Translations under genes and position numbers: made by a program | Assembly (NCBI GenBank): GCA_023392575.1 | Contig: JAEVYV010000050.1 | Location: forward strand, 1 to 7,252 | Length of the DNA stretch: 7,252 nt | Source: Bacteroidota bacterium | Lineage (GTDB): Bacteria > Bacteroidota > Bacteroidia > Chitinophagales > Chitinophagaceae | Direction: 5' to 3' | The notes under the pieces: generated by a model | The model's database searches: none | Told to the model about the DNA's origin: nothing | The model's input: the letters and a program-made list of their open reading frames with translations, nothing else | Shown here: one piece after another, positions 1 through 6,121 of the stretch | How positions within the stretch are numbered: position 1 is the stretch's first letter | Layout of the letters: each line of letters begins with the position of its first letter

Positions 1-886
1 TCACCAGGCTTTTGCTGCCGTGCAAAACTCCTTCCTTACCCAACCGGGTGGTAGCCGCACTCATGCCGCTGTCCACTCCCAGCCCGGCCGCTTCCACCGC
101 AATGATTTCAACCGCCGGTTCGTCCAAAAAATGGTAAAATGCCCCGGCAGCGTTGGAGCCGCCGCCCACGCAGGCAATGACATGTGTGGGCAATTCAGTG
201 CCTTTTTTTTCTTTTAACTGCCGGCGCACTTCTTCGGAAATCACACTTTGAAAACGGGCCACCATGTCAGGATAAGGAGCCGGCCCCACCACGCTGCCAA
301 TGATGTAATGTGTATCGTTCGGGTTGTTGATCCAATCGCGGATGGCTTCGTTGGTGGCGTCTTTGAGGGTTTTACTTCCGCTGGTGGCGGCTACTACTTT
401 GGCGCCCAGCATTTTCATTCGGGCCACATTGGGCGCCTGGCGTTCAATATCTTTTTCGCCCATGTATACAATGCACTCAATGCCCTTTAAAGCACAAACG
501 GTAGCGGTGGCCACGCCGTGTTGTCCAGCCCCGGTTTCTGCAATGATGCGCCTTTTGCCCAGACGCTGCGCCAGCAAAATTTGCCCGATGGTGTTGTTGA
601 TTTTATGGGCGCCTGTGTGGCAAAGATCTTCCCGTTTTAAAAAAATATTGGTGCGGTATTGCCTGCTTAGCCGCTGGGCAAAATACAACGGTGTGGGCCG
701 GCCCACGTAATCGTGCAGCAATTGCTGATACTCGCTTTGAAATTGCGGCTGGTAAATGATCTCCAAATACCGGGTGCGCAATTCTTCCACATTGCGGTGC
801 AGCATTTCCGGGATATAGGCGCCGCCAAAACGGCCATAATAGCCTTGCTCGTCGGGGGTGGTGAAAGAAGTTTTTGTCGTCGTCAT
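1..886 (-). CDS. trpB: Tryptophan synthase beta chain (partial, 3' end beyond the window)
   Basis: Catalyses the last step of tryptophan synthesis: PLP-dependent condensation of indole with L-serine, normally in an alpha2-beta2 complex with TrpA in the cytoplasm. I translated the minus strand from the ATG at 886-884 and the frame stays open for 295 codons to the window edge; full-length TrpB is about 395-400 residues, so roughly the last quarter is missing. Landmarks are YYGRFGGAYIPE near residues 16-27, REDLCHTGAHKINN with the PLP lysine at K95, the catalytic glutamate E117 in AETGAGQHG, and the phosphate-binding loop GGGSNA at 241-246. The start is preceded by no Shine-Dalgarno sequence, as is usual in Bacteroidota. 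It follows the cupin gene after 59 nt that contain a palindromic repeat. A run of eight A in the coding strand (KEKKG, about residue 227) does not break the frame. trpA is expected next, outside the window. Confidence 0.97.
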   Translation of the reverse strand, partial: MTTTKTSFTTPDEQGYYGRFGGAYIPEMLHRNVEELRTRYLEIIYQPQFQSEYQQLLHDYVGRPTPLYFAQRLSRQYRTNIFLKREDLCHTGAHKINNTIGQILLAQRLGKRRIIAETGAGQHGVATATVCALKGIECIVYMGEKDIERQAPNVARMKMLGAKVVAATSGSKTLKDATNEAIRDWINNPNDTHYIIGSVVGPAPYPDMVARFQSVISEEVRRQLKEKKGTELPTHVIACVGGGSNAAGAFYHFLDEPAVEIIAVEAAGLGVDSGMSAATTRLGKEGVLHGSKSLV

Positions 887-905
887 GTGAATGATGTATT
901 AGATT

Positions 906-936
906 CCTGCGTGGCTACCCGATGGTTTCGGGCAGG
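906..936. repeat. Palindromic intergenic element between cupin gene and trpB
   Basis: A nested inverted repeat fills half of the 59-nt gap. The inner stem is CCCGA (918-922) with TCGGG (928-932) around a 5-nt loop. The outer stem is CCTG (906-909) with CAGG (933-936), with an 8-nt asymmetric internal loop on one side. No T-run follows on either strand, so it does not look like an intrinsic terminator. It resembles a short REP-like intergenic palindrome. In the operon mRNA it could act as a 3' stability hairpin for the upstream genes or tune trpB expression; that is inference. Confidence 0.5.
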
Positions 937-945
937 ACTGTTTTG

Positions 946-1305
946 CTAAATAGTTTCTAAGGTTGTTCTTGTTTTTTCATTTTCCACATTGCCTGTGTTT
1001 AACGTGGTGGCGGGTTCGAAAAGCAACACCCAGGCCTCCTGTTCCGCTACGGGCCGGTGCTCCATGCCCCGGGGTACAATCAAAAACTCGCCTTCGTTCA
1101 GCTCTATGGTTTTGTCTCGCAGTTCCATTTTAAAGCCACCCCTGACCACAAAAAACAATTCGTCTTCGTTATTGTGTTTGTGCCAAACAAATTCGTCTTT
1201 CAGCTTGACCAGCTTTACCTGTTGCCCGTTTAGCTCTCCGGCAATTTTAGGACTCCAGTATTCGGAGAACAGCGAAAACTTTTCCAGAACGTTTACTTTA
1301 TTCAT
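946..1305 (-). CDS. Small single-domain cupin protein in the trp operon
   Basis: A 119-residue conserved-barrel (cupin_2 type) protein of unknown substrate, with no signal peptide, so probably cytoplasmic. Cupin motif 1 is visible as H42-x-H44-x4-E49-x6-G56, and motif 2 as G72-x5-P78-x-G80-x2-H83. H42, H44, E49 and H83 form the expected metal-binding set, so it should hold a divalent metal. The ATG at 1305-1303 lies inside the 3' end of trpF and the two genes overlap by 8 nt (ATGAATAA), which suggests translational coupling. It has 3 Trp in 119 residues, more than most of its enzyme neighbours. Cupins may be isomerases, dioxygenases or small-molecule sensors, and nothing here decides between them. 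The position between trpF and trpB suggests a link to the pathway, but none of the canonical steps lacks an enzyme. The cupin call is firm and the role is unknown. Confidence 0.9.
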   Translation of the reverse strand: MNKVNVLEKFSLFSEYWSPKIAGELNGQQVKLVKLKDEFVWHKHNNEDELFFVVRGGFKMELRDKTIELNEGEFLIVPRGMEHRPVAEQEAWVLLFEPATTLNTGNVENEKTRTTLETI

Positions 1306-1969
1306 GGTTAAGAGCGTTTACAAATTGCTGGATTTTTTTCATGTCTTTGCGACCCGGTTCGGTTTCAAAACGGCTGTTGATGTCCACCGCAAAAAGTTCT
1401 TTGGCCACGGGGTCCTTCCTGAACTGCTTTACCAGTGCAGCGTCGGAAGGTTCGATGCCGCCGCTGAGAAAAAAAGGCTTTCCTATGTTCTGACCCTTCA
1501 GGGCATTCCAGTCAAACTTGCGTCCCGTGCCGCCATAATGCACTCCTTCTGCCTGTTCCGGTTTGGGAGGGAGAATGCCCGTATCAAACAAAAACATGTC
1601 CGAAGCGTTGCGGTAGTCTTTGATCATCCACTCTACCTGATCGCTGTCGCTGAACCGAAAAGCTTTGACCACCGGCACCGAAGCAGCGATCTGCGAACAT
1701 TCGTATGGCGTTTCGTGTCCGTGCAATTGCACCATGTCCAATCCAAAGGTGTCCACCTGTTTCATGACCTCTTCATAAGAATCGTTGACAAACACACCCA
1801 CCTTAAGGGTCTTCAACTTTGCATTTTTTACCTCTGTACCCGTCAGGCCGTTGTTCAATACATACCGCGGACTTTTTTTGTAAAAAATAAACCCGGCAAA
1901 ATCCACTCCCAATTTGTCCAACTGCTGCAACTGGCTCATTAGGGTTATTCCACATACTTTCACTTTCAT
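1298..1969 (-). CDS. trpF: Phosphoribosylanthranilate isomerase
   Basis: Performs the Amadori rearrangement of N-(5-phosphoribosyl)anthranilate to CdRP, as a cytoplasmic TIM barrel. The protein is 223 residues, a normal length for monofunctional TrpF. The N-terminal strand has KVCGIT with the catalytic base C6, the general acid is D129 in FLFDTG, VQLHGHE lies at 80-86, GGTGRKFDW follows at about 146-153, and LSGGI is the phosphate-binding loop. The late VDINSRFETEPGRKD segment carries the NSRFE variant that I associate with Bacteroidota. The ATG at 1969 starts exactly at the conserved KVCGIT strand; a 2-codon out-of-frame ATG (1974) that ends at this start is probably chance. It sits 45 nt after trpC and overlaps the cupin gene by 8 nt. 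TrpF and TrpC are separate genes here, not a fusion as in enterobacteria. Confidence 0.97.
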   Translation of the reverse strand: MKVKVCGITLMSQLQQLDKLGVDFAGFIFYKKSPRYVLNNGLTGTEVKNAKLKTLKVGVFVNDSYEEVMKQVDTFGLDMVQLHGHETPYECSQIAASVPVVKAFRFSDSDQVEWMIKDYRNASDMFLFDTGILPPKPEQAEGVHYGGTGRKFDWNALKGQNIGKPFFLSGGIEPSDAALVKQFRKDPVAKELFAVDINSRFETEPGRKDMKKIQQFVNALNHE

Positions 1970-2014
1970 CGCATTTTTTTAAATGGTGCATCAAAAGCCA
2001 TTGCTGGCAAAACC

Positions 2015-2791
2015 TTACAGTTCATTAGTAAACTCCCGGAACGCCTGCATGGGGCTTTGTTGTTTCATAAAATATTCGCCAATTAAAAACCCTTTAAAGC
2101 CATGCTGCTTCAGGTATTGGATATTGCGCACATCGTTGATGCCGCTTTCGGCAACTTTAATGAATTTATCGTCAATTTTTTCTGCCAATCGTGCCGAATG
2201 CTCGAGGTCTACTTCAAAATTCTTCAGGTTTCGGTTGTTCACGCCTACCAAATCAACCGCATCGCAGATATGATCCAGCTCTGATTCATCGTGGAGCTCA
2301 AGTAATACTTCCAGTTGCAGGTTTTTGGCTTCTTCCGCCAGCTCTTTTACGCGTTGTGGTGACAGGCAGGCGGCAATCAAAAGAATGACATCTGCACCAT
2401 ACGCCCGGGCTTCCACAAGCTGGTATTCATCGATCATAAAATCCTTGCGCAGTATGGGCACACTGGTATTTCGGGCACCGATCAAATCTTCCAGCGAACC
2501 GCCGAAAAACGGCGTATCGGTCAACACGGAAATGCCCGAGGCACCATAGCTGGCGTAGGCACTGGTAACGGCTTCCACGCTGTCTCTGTCGTTGATGATC
2601 CCCTTTGAGGGCGACTTTCGTTTGTACTCCGCGATGATCCCGGTCTTTTTTTCATCCAAAAGAAAGCGGCGCAGGGAAAGTGTAGGGCGTTGGAAATAGC
2701 GATCTTTTTTCAACAATTCGATATCCCTCTCCCTTTTTCGCTGGTCAACTTCCTTTCTTTTGTGCTCAATGATCTGTTCTAAAATATTCAT
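2015..2791 (-). CDS. trpC: Indole-3-glycerol phosphate synthase
   Basis: Converts CdRP to indole-3-glycerol phosphate with loss of CO2 and water, using a cytoplasmic TIM barrel. At 258 residues it is a typical monofunctional TrpC. The active site is complete: E55 and K57 in IIAEYKRKSPSKG, K116 in ILRKDF, E165 in VLLELHDE, N186 in VNNRNL, and E215/S216 in VAESGI. The N-terminal helix (MNILEQIIEHKRKEV) is the usual substrate-covering extension and supports the start. The ATG shares one base with the trpD stop (TAATG, 2789-2793), a classic translational re-initiation junction. The protein has no tryptophan residue, in keeping with Trp economy in the enzymes that make it. Confidence 0.98.
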   Translation of the reverse strand: MNILEQIIEHKRKEVDQRKRERDIELLKKDRYFQRPTLSLRRFLLDEKKTGIIAEYKRKSPSKGIINDRDSVEAVTSAYASYGASGISVLTDTPFFGGSLEDLIGARNTSVPILRKDFMIDEYQLVEARAYGADVILLIAACLSPQRVKELAEEAKNLQLEVLLELHDESELDHICDAVDLVGVNNRNLKNFEVDLEHSARLAEKIDDKFIKVAESGINDVRNIQYLKQHGFKGFLIGEYFMKQQSPMQAFREFTNEL

Positions 2792-3783
2792 TACTGCAAC
2801 GAGATTAATTTTTGAAATGACTGATAGGCCTTCCCGCTTTCCAGGCTTTGTACGGCGGCATCGTAGGCGTCTTCGTAGTTTTTAAAATCACCGGTACACT
2901 GCAGGGCCATGGCGGCATTGGCCAGCACCACGGCATTCTGCGCCCAGCTTCCTTCCCCTTTTAAGATCTTCAAAAAGAGTTTGGCCGCTTCTTCAACCGT
3001 TGTGCCGCCGTAAATATCAATGGGCGAAACCGTACGCTTGCCCAACTCCTCTGCCGACAGGATTTGTTCGCCCTTGTTGGTGATCACTTTTGTGTCATTG
3101 GTCAGAGAGATCTCGTCGTAACCATCAAGGCTGTGAATGATGGTGAACGGTTTTCCGCTGGGTTGCAACAGGTAGTTGTAAATACGGGCCATTTCCAGGT
3201 TGTAAACGCCTACCAGTTGGTACTCGGGATTGGCGGGATTGACCATGGGACCCAGCATATTGAAAAAAGTACGGAAGCCCAGGTTTTTGCGCACATTGGC
3301 TACGGCTTTTAAGGCCGGGTGAAATTGGGGCGCATGTAGAAAGGTAAAATTGGTTTCTTCTATCTCCCGGCGCAATTGATCGGGGTTGTTTTTGAATTTG
3401 TAGCCCAGTGTTTCCATAACATTGGAGGCTCCGCTTACCGAGGTAGCGCCGTAGTTACCGTGTTTGGCCACTTTTTTACCGGCGCCCACCACCACAAAGC
3501 AGGCCAGCGTGGAAATATTGAAAGTATTTTTTCCATCGCCGCCCGTACCTACAATGTCCATTACCTTGTATCCGCCTAAATCCACAGGCACGGCCAGTTC
3601 CAGCAGGCCATCCCTGAATCCCTGCAGTTCGTGAATGGTGATGCTGCGCATGAGGTAAACCGTTACAAAGGCAGCCAGCTCGGTTTCATTGTAAACGCCT
3701 TTGGCGATGTTCAGCATCACGTCCCGGGCTTCTTCTTTGGAAAGAGCCTTGTGTTCAAACAGTTTTTTTAATATTTTTTTCAT
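2791..3783 (-). CDS. trpD: Anthranilate phosphoribosyltransferase
   Basis: Transfers phosphoribose from PRPP to anthranilate; a homodimeric cytoplasmic class IV PRTase. With the ATG at 3783 the protein is 330 residues, the normal length. The PRPP-binding glycine loop GTGGDG is at 79-84, followed by NTFNIST, and KHGNYG at 107-112. The small alpha-helical N-terminal domain (MKKILKKLFEHKALSKEEA) is followed by the larger alpha/beta domain. A GTG two codons upstream (3789) is also in frame, but I prefer the ATG because it begins the conserved MKKIL helix. No Shine-Dalgarno is visible; the upstream stretch is A-rich. It lies 27 nt after trpG and its TAA overlaps the trpC ATG. It is monofunctional, not fused to TrpG. 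Confidence 0.97.
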   Translation of the reverse strand: MKKILKKLFEHKALSKEEARDVMLNIAKGVYNETELAAFVTVYLMRSITIHELQGFRDGLLELAVPVDLGGYKVMDIVGTGGDGKNTFNISTLACFVVVGAGKKVAKHGNYGATSVSGASNVMETLGYKFKNNPDQLRREIEETNFTFLHAPQFHPALKAVANVRKNLGFRTFFNMLGPMVNPANPEYQLVGVYNLEMARIYNYLLQPSGKPFTIIHSLDGYDEISLTNDTKVITNKGEQILSAEELGKRTVSPIDIYGGTTVEEAAKLFLKILKGEGSWAQNAVVLANAAMALQCTGDFKNYEDAYDAAVQSLESGKAYQSFQKLISLQ

Positions 3784-3810
3784 TTGCACGTTTTCAAATT
3801 TATTATTGGA

Positions 3811-4428
3811 TCAATTCTTCAACCAGTTTCGTAAAATGGTTTCTCCATCGGGGGTCAACACACTTTCCGGATGAAACTGCACGCCCTGCACGTCATGGAT
3901 TTTATGTTGCAAAGCCATGATGTATCCGTTCTCGTCCCGGGCGGTTATTTCCAACTCGTCGGGAAAACCTTCTTCGCTCACAATCCAGCTGTGGTAACGG
4001 CCAACGGAAAATTCATCGGGCAAGCCTTCAAAAAGATCTTTTTGTGACACAGGAGACCTAAGGCCCGGGGCTTCTTTCACCTGTGACATTTCCCTTTTCA
4101 CGATCTTCACCGGAGTGGCCACACCATGATAAACAGTAGATAAATTGACCAGCCGGCCACCAAAGGCTTCGCCAATGGCCTGATGCCCCAGGCAAACTCC
4201 CAAAATGGATTTTTTGGCGGCATAGGCTTGGATCAAAGGCAAAAGCAAACCTGCTTCGGAGGGGATGCCGGGCCCTGGCGACAGAATGATCTTGTCGTAT
4301 GCTGCTACTTTCTCCAACGGAATTTCATCGTTGCGAAAGACATCTACCTTATGGCTCACAAGCTTGTTCACCAGGTGAACCAGGTTGTACGTAAAGGAAT
4401 CGTAATTATCGAATACCAAAATTTTCAT
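3811..4428 (-). CDS. trpG: Anthranilate synthase glutamine amidotransferase subunit
   Basis: Class I glutaminase that supplies ammonia to TrpE for anthranilate formation. The 205-residue protein has the whole triad: nucleophile C79 in GVCLGHQ, with H186 and E188 in VQFHPES. Other landmarks are DNYDSFTYNL at 7-16, the oxyanion segment SPGPG at 50-54, HGVATPV at 101-107 and GRYHSW. Most TrpG proteins are about 185-195 residues; the excess here is a stretch of about 17 residues (roughly 113-129) between KIVKR and KDLFEGLP, listed separately. That site is a surface loop region away from the triad, so activity should be kept. It starts 6 nt after the trpE stop, as expected for subunits made in equal amounts. 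Some bacteria use the same subunit for PabB, and I cannot tell whether that applies here. Confidence 0.97.
   Translation of the reverse strand: MKILVFDNYDSFTYNLVHLVNKLVSHKVDVFRNDEIPLEKVAAYDKIILSPGPGIPSEAGLLLPLIQAYAAKKSILGVCLGHQAIGEAFGGRLVNLSTVYHGVATPVKIVKREMSQVKEAPGLRSPVSQKDLFEGLPDEFSVGRYHSWIVSEEGFPDELEITARDENGYIMALQHKIHDVQGVQFHPESVLTPDGETILRNWLKN
4043..4088. repeat. In-frame, direct-repeat-flanked insertion inside trpG
   Basis: TGTGACA occurs at 4043-4049 and again at 4082-4088, exactly 39 nt (13 codons) apart and in the same codon phase. Between and across them are CACAGG (4048-4053) with CCTGTG (4080-4085) as an inverted repeat, and a central 14-nt palindrome AAGGCCCGGGGCTT (4060-4073) with one mismatch pair. 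The block encodes the TrpG segment at about residues 114-129 (MSQVKEAPGLRSPVSQ), where usual TrpG proteins pass directly to the LFEGLP segment. The structure fits a small palindromic element that inserted in frame, or a duplication. Recognition as an insertion rests on my memory of the family. Confidence 0.5.
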
Positions 4429-4434
4429 GTGACC

Positions 4435-5931
4435 TTATTTAATGGCCGTGGCCATGGTAATGGCGTTTTTCAAAGCGCCCAGTTTGTTATTGACTTCCTG
4501 CAGTTCGCTTTCGGGCTTGCTGGCCGCAACCACCCCGGCCCCGGCCTGGTATATCAGGGTGTTTTCCTTGCTTAAAAGCGTCCGGATCATGATGGCGTGA
4601 TTGCAGGAACCATCAAAACCCACAAAACCAATTGCTCCGCCATAATAGCTTCTGTTGGTGGGCTCGTATTCATTGATCAACTGCAGGGCCTTATACTTGG
4701 GTGCGCCGCTTAAGGTGCCGGCCGGAAAGGTGTGGAACAAGACCTGGAAAGGATTGGCGCCTGCAGGCACATCGGCGGTTACTTCGCTAACCAGGTGAAT
4801 GACGTGGGAATAATACTGAACCTGCCGGTATTGTTTTACTTGCACATTGGTGCAAACGGTGCTGAGGTCGTTTCGGGCCAGATCAACCAGCATTACATGT
4901 TCGGCGTTTTCCTTCGCGTCCGCCAGCAGCTCTTCGGCCTTTTGCTGGTCAACAGTGTCGTTGCCGGTTCGGGCAAAAGTGCCGGCAATGGGATGCACAA
5001 CCGCCTTTCCGTTTCGAATCACCAATTGCGACTCCGGCGAAGAACCCAGTAGTTTGTAATCGCCATAATCAAAAAAGAACAGATACGGAGAAGGATTGAT
5101 GTGCCGCAGGGCCCGGTATACATTAAACTCATCGCCAATAAAACCCTGTTGAAAACGACGGCTTAAAACAATTTGAAACACATCGCCCCGGTAACAGCTT
5201 TGGATGCCTTTTTGAACCATTTCCCTAAAATCCTGATCGGTAAGATTGGATGTTTCTTCGCCAACAGTTGCAAAGGGATAAACCGGAACATCTTTGCTGT
5301 TGATCAGCGATCTGACCACTTCCGCTTCGCTTTCTACCCCAGCCACTTCGTTTTCCAGCAATAGCAATTGGTCTTTATGATGATTGATCGCAATGACGTA
5401 CTGATACAAACGATACCGGGCCAGCGGAATGCGGTTGGTGCTGTTTTCCGATTCTTTAAAACGGATTTTTTCAAACAGCGGTATGGCATCAAAACCAAAA
5501 TAACCAAACAGTCCCTGGGCAAACCGTGCGGTCTTAGGATCGTCGCTGGTTGCCTCAAAGCGCTGCATAAAGCTCCACAGCAGATTCTTCAGATCATCGG
5601 TATTCTTTAGTTCGCTCTGTTGCGGGTTTTGCCCCGGCAGTTTAAAGGCAATGCTTTTTTGATCCCTGATCTCAATCCCCGCAATGGCATTGATGCCGAT
5701 AAACGAATAACTGTTCTCGGCAGCATGGCTGTCCGTGCTTTCCAATAAAACGGTATCTCTGAAGCGATCCCGCAGGCGCAGGTAAATGCCCACAGGAGTG
5801 TATATATCCGCCAGCATTTTTTGAACGCTGGTTTTGATCAGGATTTTTTTGTCTTTTGCTTCCCCGTGCAGGGAAGAGTTTTTAATCGTTTCCAAATTCT
5901 TTTGTTTTATCTGCTCAGTAAATAAAATCAC
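4435..5931 (-). CDS. trpE: Anthranilate synthase component I
   Basis: Makes anthranilate from chorismate using ammonia delivered by TrpG; the pathway's committed step, cytoplasmic. The chorismate-binding domain is intact, with HPIAGT at 313-318, ENAEHVMLVDLARNDLS at 341-357, PAGTLSGAPK at 403-412 and the YQAGAGVV segment near the C-terminus. The allosteric Trp site is also recognisable: LLES at 62-65 and NPSPY at 279-283, so feedback inhibition by tryptophan is expected. The farthest in-frame start is a GTG at 5931, giving 498 residues; homology begins only near residue 28 (KKILIKTSVQKMLADIYTPV) and no ATG occurs before M39. A TTG at 5895 behind an A-rich stretch is an alternative. Codons 20-26 contain a CTTCCC/GGGAAG hairpin. 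The gene has a single Trp codon (W119). Expression should be controlled by the trpL attenuator, whose terminator ends about 69 nt upstream. Confidence 0.96.
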   Translation of the reverse strand: MILFTEQIKQKNLETIKNSSLHGEAKDKKILIKTSVQKMLADIYTPVGIYLRLRDRFRDTVLLESTDSHAAENSYSFIGINAIAGIEIRDQKSIAFKLPGQNPQQSELKNTDDLKNLLWSFMQRFEATSDDPKTARFAQGLFGYFGFDAIPLFEKIRFKESENSTNRIPLARYRLYQYVIAINHHKDQLLLLENEVAGVESEAEVVRSLINSKDVPVYPFATVGEETSNLTDQDFREMVQKGIQSCYRGDVFQIVLSRRFQQGFIGDEFNVYRALRHINPSPYLFFFDYGDYKLLGSSPESQLVIRNGKAVVHPIAGTFARTGNDTVDQQKAEELLADAKENAEHVMLVDLARNDLSTVCTNVQVKQYRQVQYYSHVIHLVSEVTADVPAGANPFQVLFHTFPAGTLSGAPKYKALQLINEYEPTNRSYYGGAIGFVGFDGSCNHAIMIRTLLSKENTLIYQAGAGVVAASKPESELQEVNNKLGALKNAITMATAIK

Positions 5932-5999
5932 TTTTGTATGGCAGAGCCACTGGAACGGTCAAGGTGCAATCAGGCTAAGCCATCAATTCGTTCAAACAA

Positions 6000-6024
6000 C
6001 AAAAAAGCCCCAAAATGGGGCTCT
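6000..6024 (-). terminator. Intrinsic terminator in the trp leader (attenuator)
   Basis: Read on the minus strand, the stem AGCCCC (6022-6017) pairs with GGGGCT (6011-6006) around the loop ATTTT and runs directly into TTTTTTG. Two further weak pairs (G-U and A-U) can extend the base. On the plus strand the same hairpin is followed by TCTGAATAT, so it is directional. It lies between the trp promoter/leader ORF and trpE, with no minus-strand gene upstream to terminate, so it is an attenuator and not the end of another transcript. Confidence 0.9.
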
Positions 6025-6071
6025 GAATATATTACATAAACTATGGCAATAGCTTTACAGAACCCCTTTTG
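6011..6071 (-). promoter_or_regulatory. Antiterminator of the trp attenuator
   Basis: The leader segment CAAAAGGGGTTCTG (6071-6058) can pair with CAGAGCCCCATTTTG (6025-6011). This makes 14 pairs: C-G, four A-U, four G-C, one U-G and four more Watson-Crick pairs, with one bulged A (6016). The 3' arm is the whole 5' half and loop of the terminator, so the two structures exclude each other. The 5' arm is the last codons of trpL, starting 10 nt after the third Trp codon. A ribosome stalled on the Trp codons leaves it free (antitermination), while one at the trpL stop covers it (termination). A weak alternative hairpin pairs 6085-6080 with 6048-6043. Confidence 0.85.
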
Positions 6072-6114
6072 AGTTTGTATGCCACCACCAATGTTTGTTG
6101 ATCAATTGTTTCAT
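6055..6114 (-). CDS. trpL: trp operon leader peptide with three consecutive Trp codons
   Basis: A 19-codon ORF, ATG at 6114-6112 to TAA at 6057-6055, encodes MKQLINKHWWWHTNSKGVL. The TGG TGG TGG block is codons 9-11 (6090-6082). Three adjacent Trp codons in a 19-residue peptide just upstream of trpE, followed by mutually exclusive antiterminator and terminator hairpins, are the signature of a ribosome-mediated attenuation leader; the peptide itself is expected to be non-functional and quickly degraded. The last five codons (S15 to L19) are the 5' arm of the antiterminator, so the ribosome's position directly decides the fold. No Shine-Dalgarno precedes the ATG, and the putative promoter lies only 7 nt upstream, so the transcript may be nearly leaderless. 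The identification is from sequence logic; the name follows the enterobacterial trpL and does not imply homology. Confidence 0.92.
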   Translation of the reverse strand: MKQLINKHWWWHTNSKGVL

Positions 6115-6121
6115 GATGCTG

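Noticed and set aside
190..225. A8 homopolymer in the coding strand of trpB as a programmed frameshift site
   Set aside because: The TrpB frame continues without interruption on both sides and no alternative product is evident.
324..710. Plus-strand open frame of 128 codons opposite trpB
   Set aside because: The minus strand encodes an intact TrpB with the PLP lysine and phosphate loop. The plus-strand product has no domain character.
989..1942. Long open frame on the plus strand (317 codons) opposite the cupin gene and trpF
   Set aside because: It is antisense to two genes with complete catalytic or metal motifs, and its translation is low-complexity without recognisable domains. It is a shadow frame.
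1969..1974. Two-codon ORF ATG CGA TGA ending on the trpF start
   Set aside because: Such an overlap arises easily by chance, and nothing else suggests a regulatory minimal ORF.
5859..5884. Terminator-like hairpin on the plus strand (CTTCCC/GGGAAG followed by AGTTTTTA)
   Set aside because: No plus-strand gene lies upstream; it is inside trpE antisense. It is mentioned only as an mRNA hairpin near the trpE start.
6026..6034. ATG TAA start-stop pair in the loop between trpL and the terminator
   Set aside because: It is in an AT-rich loop without other signals and is not needed for the attenuation model.
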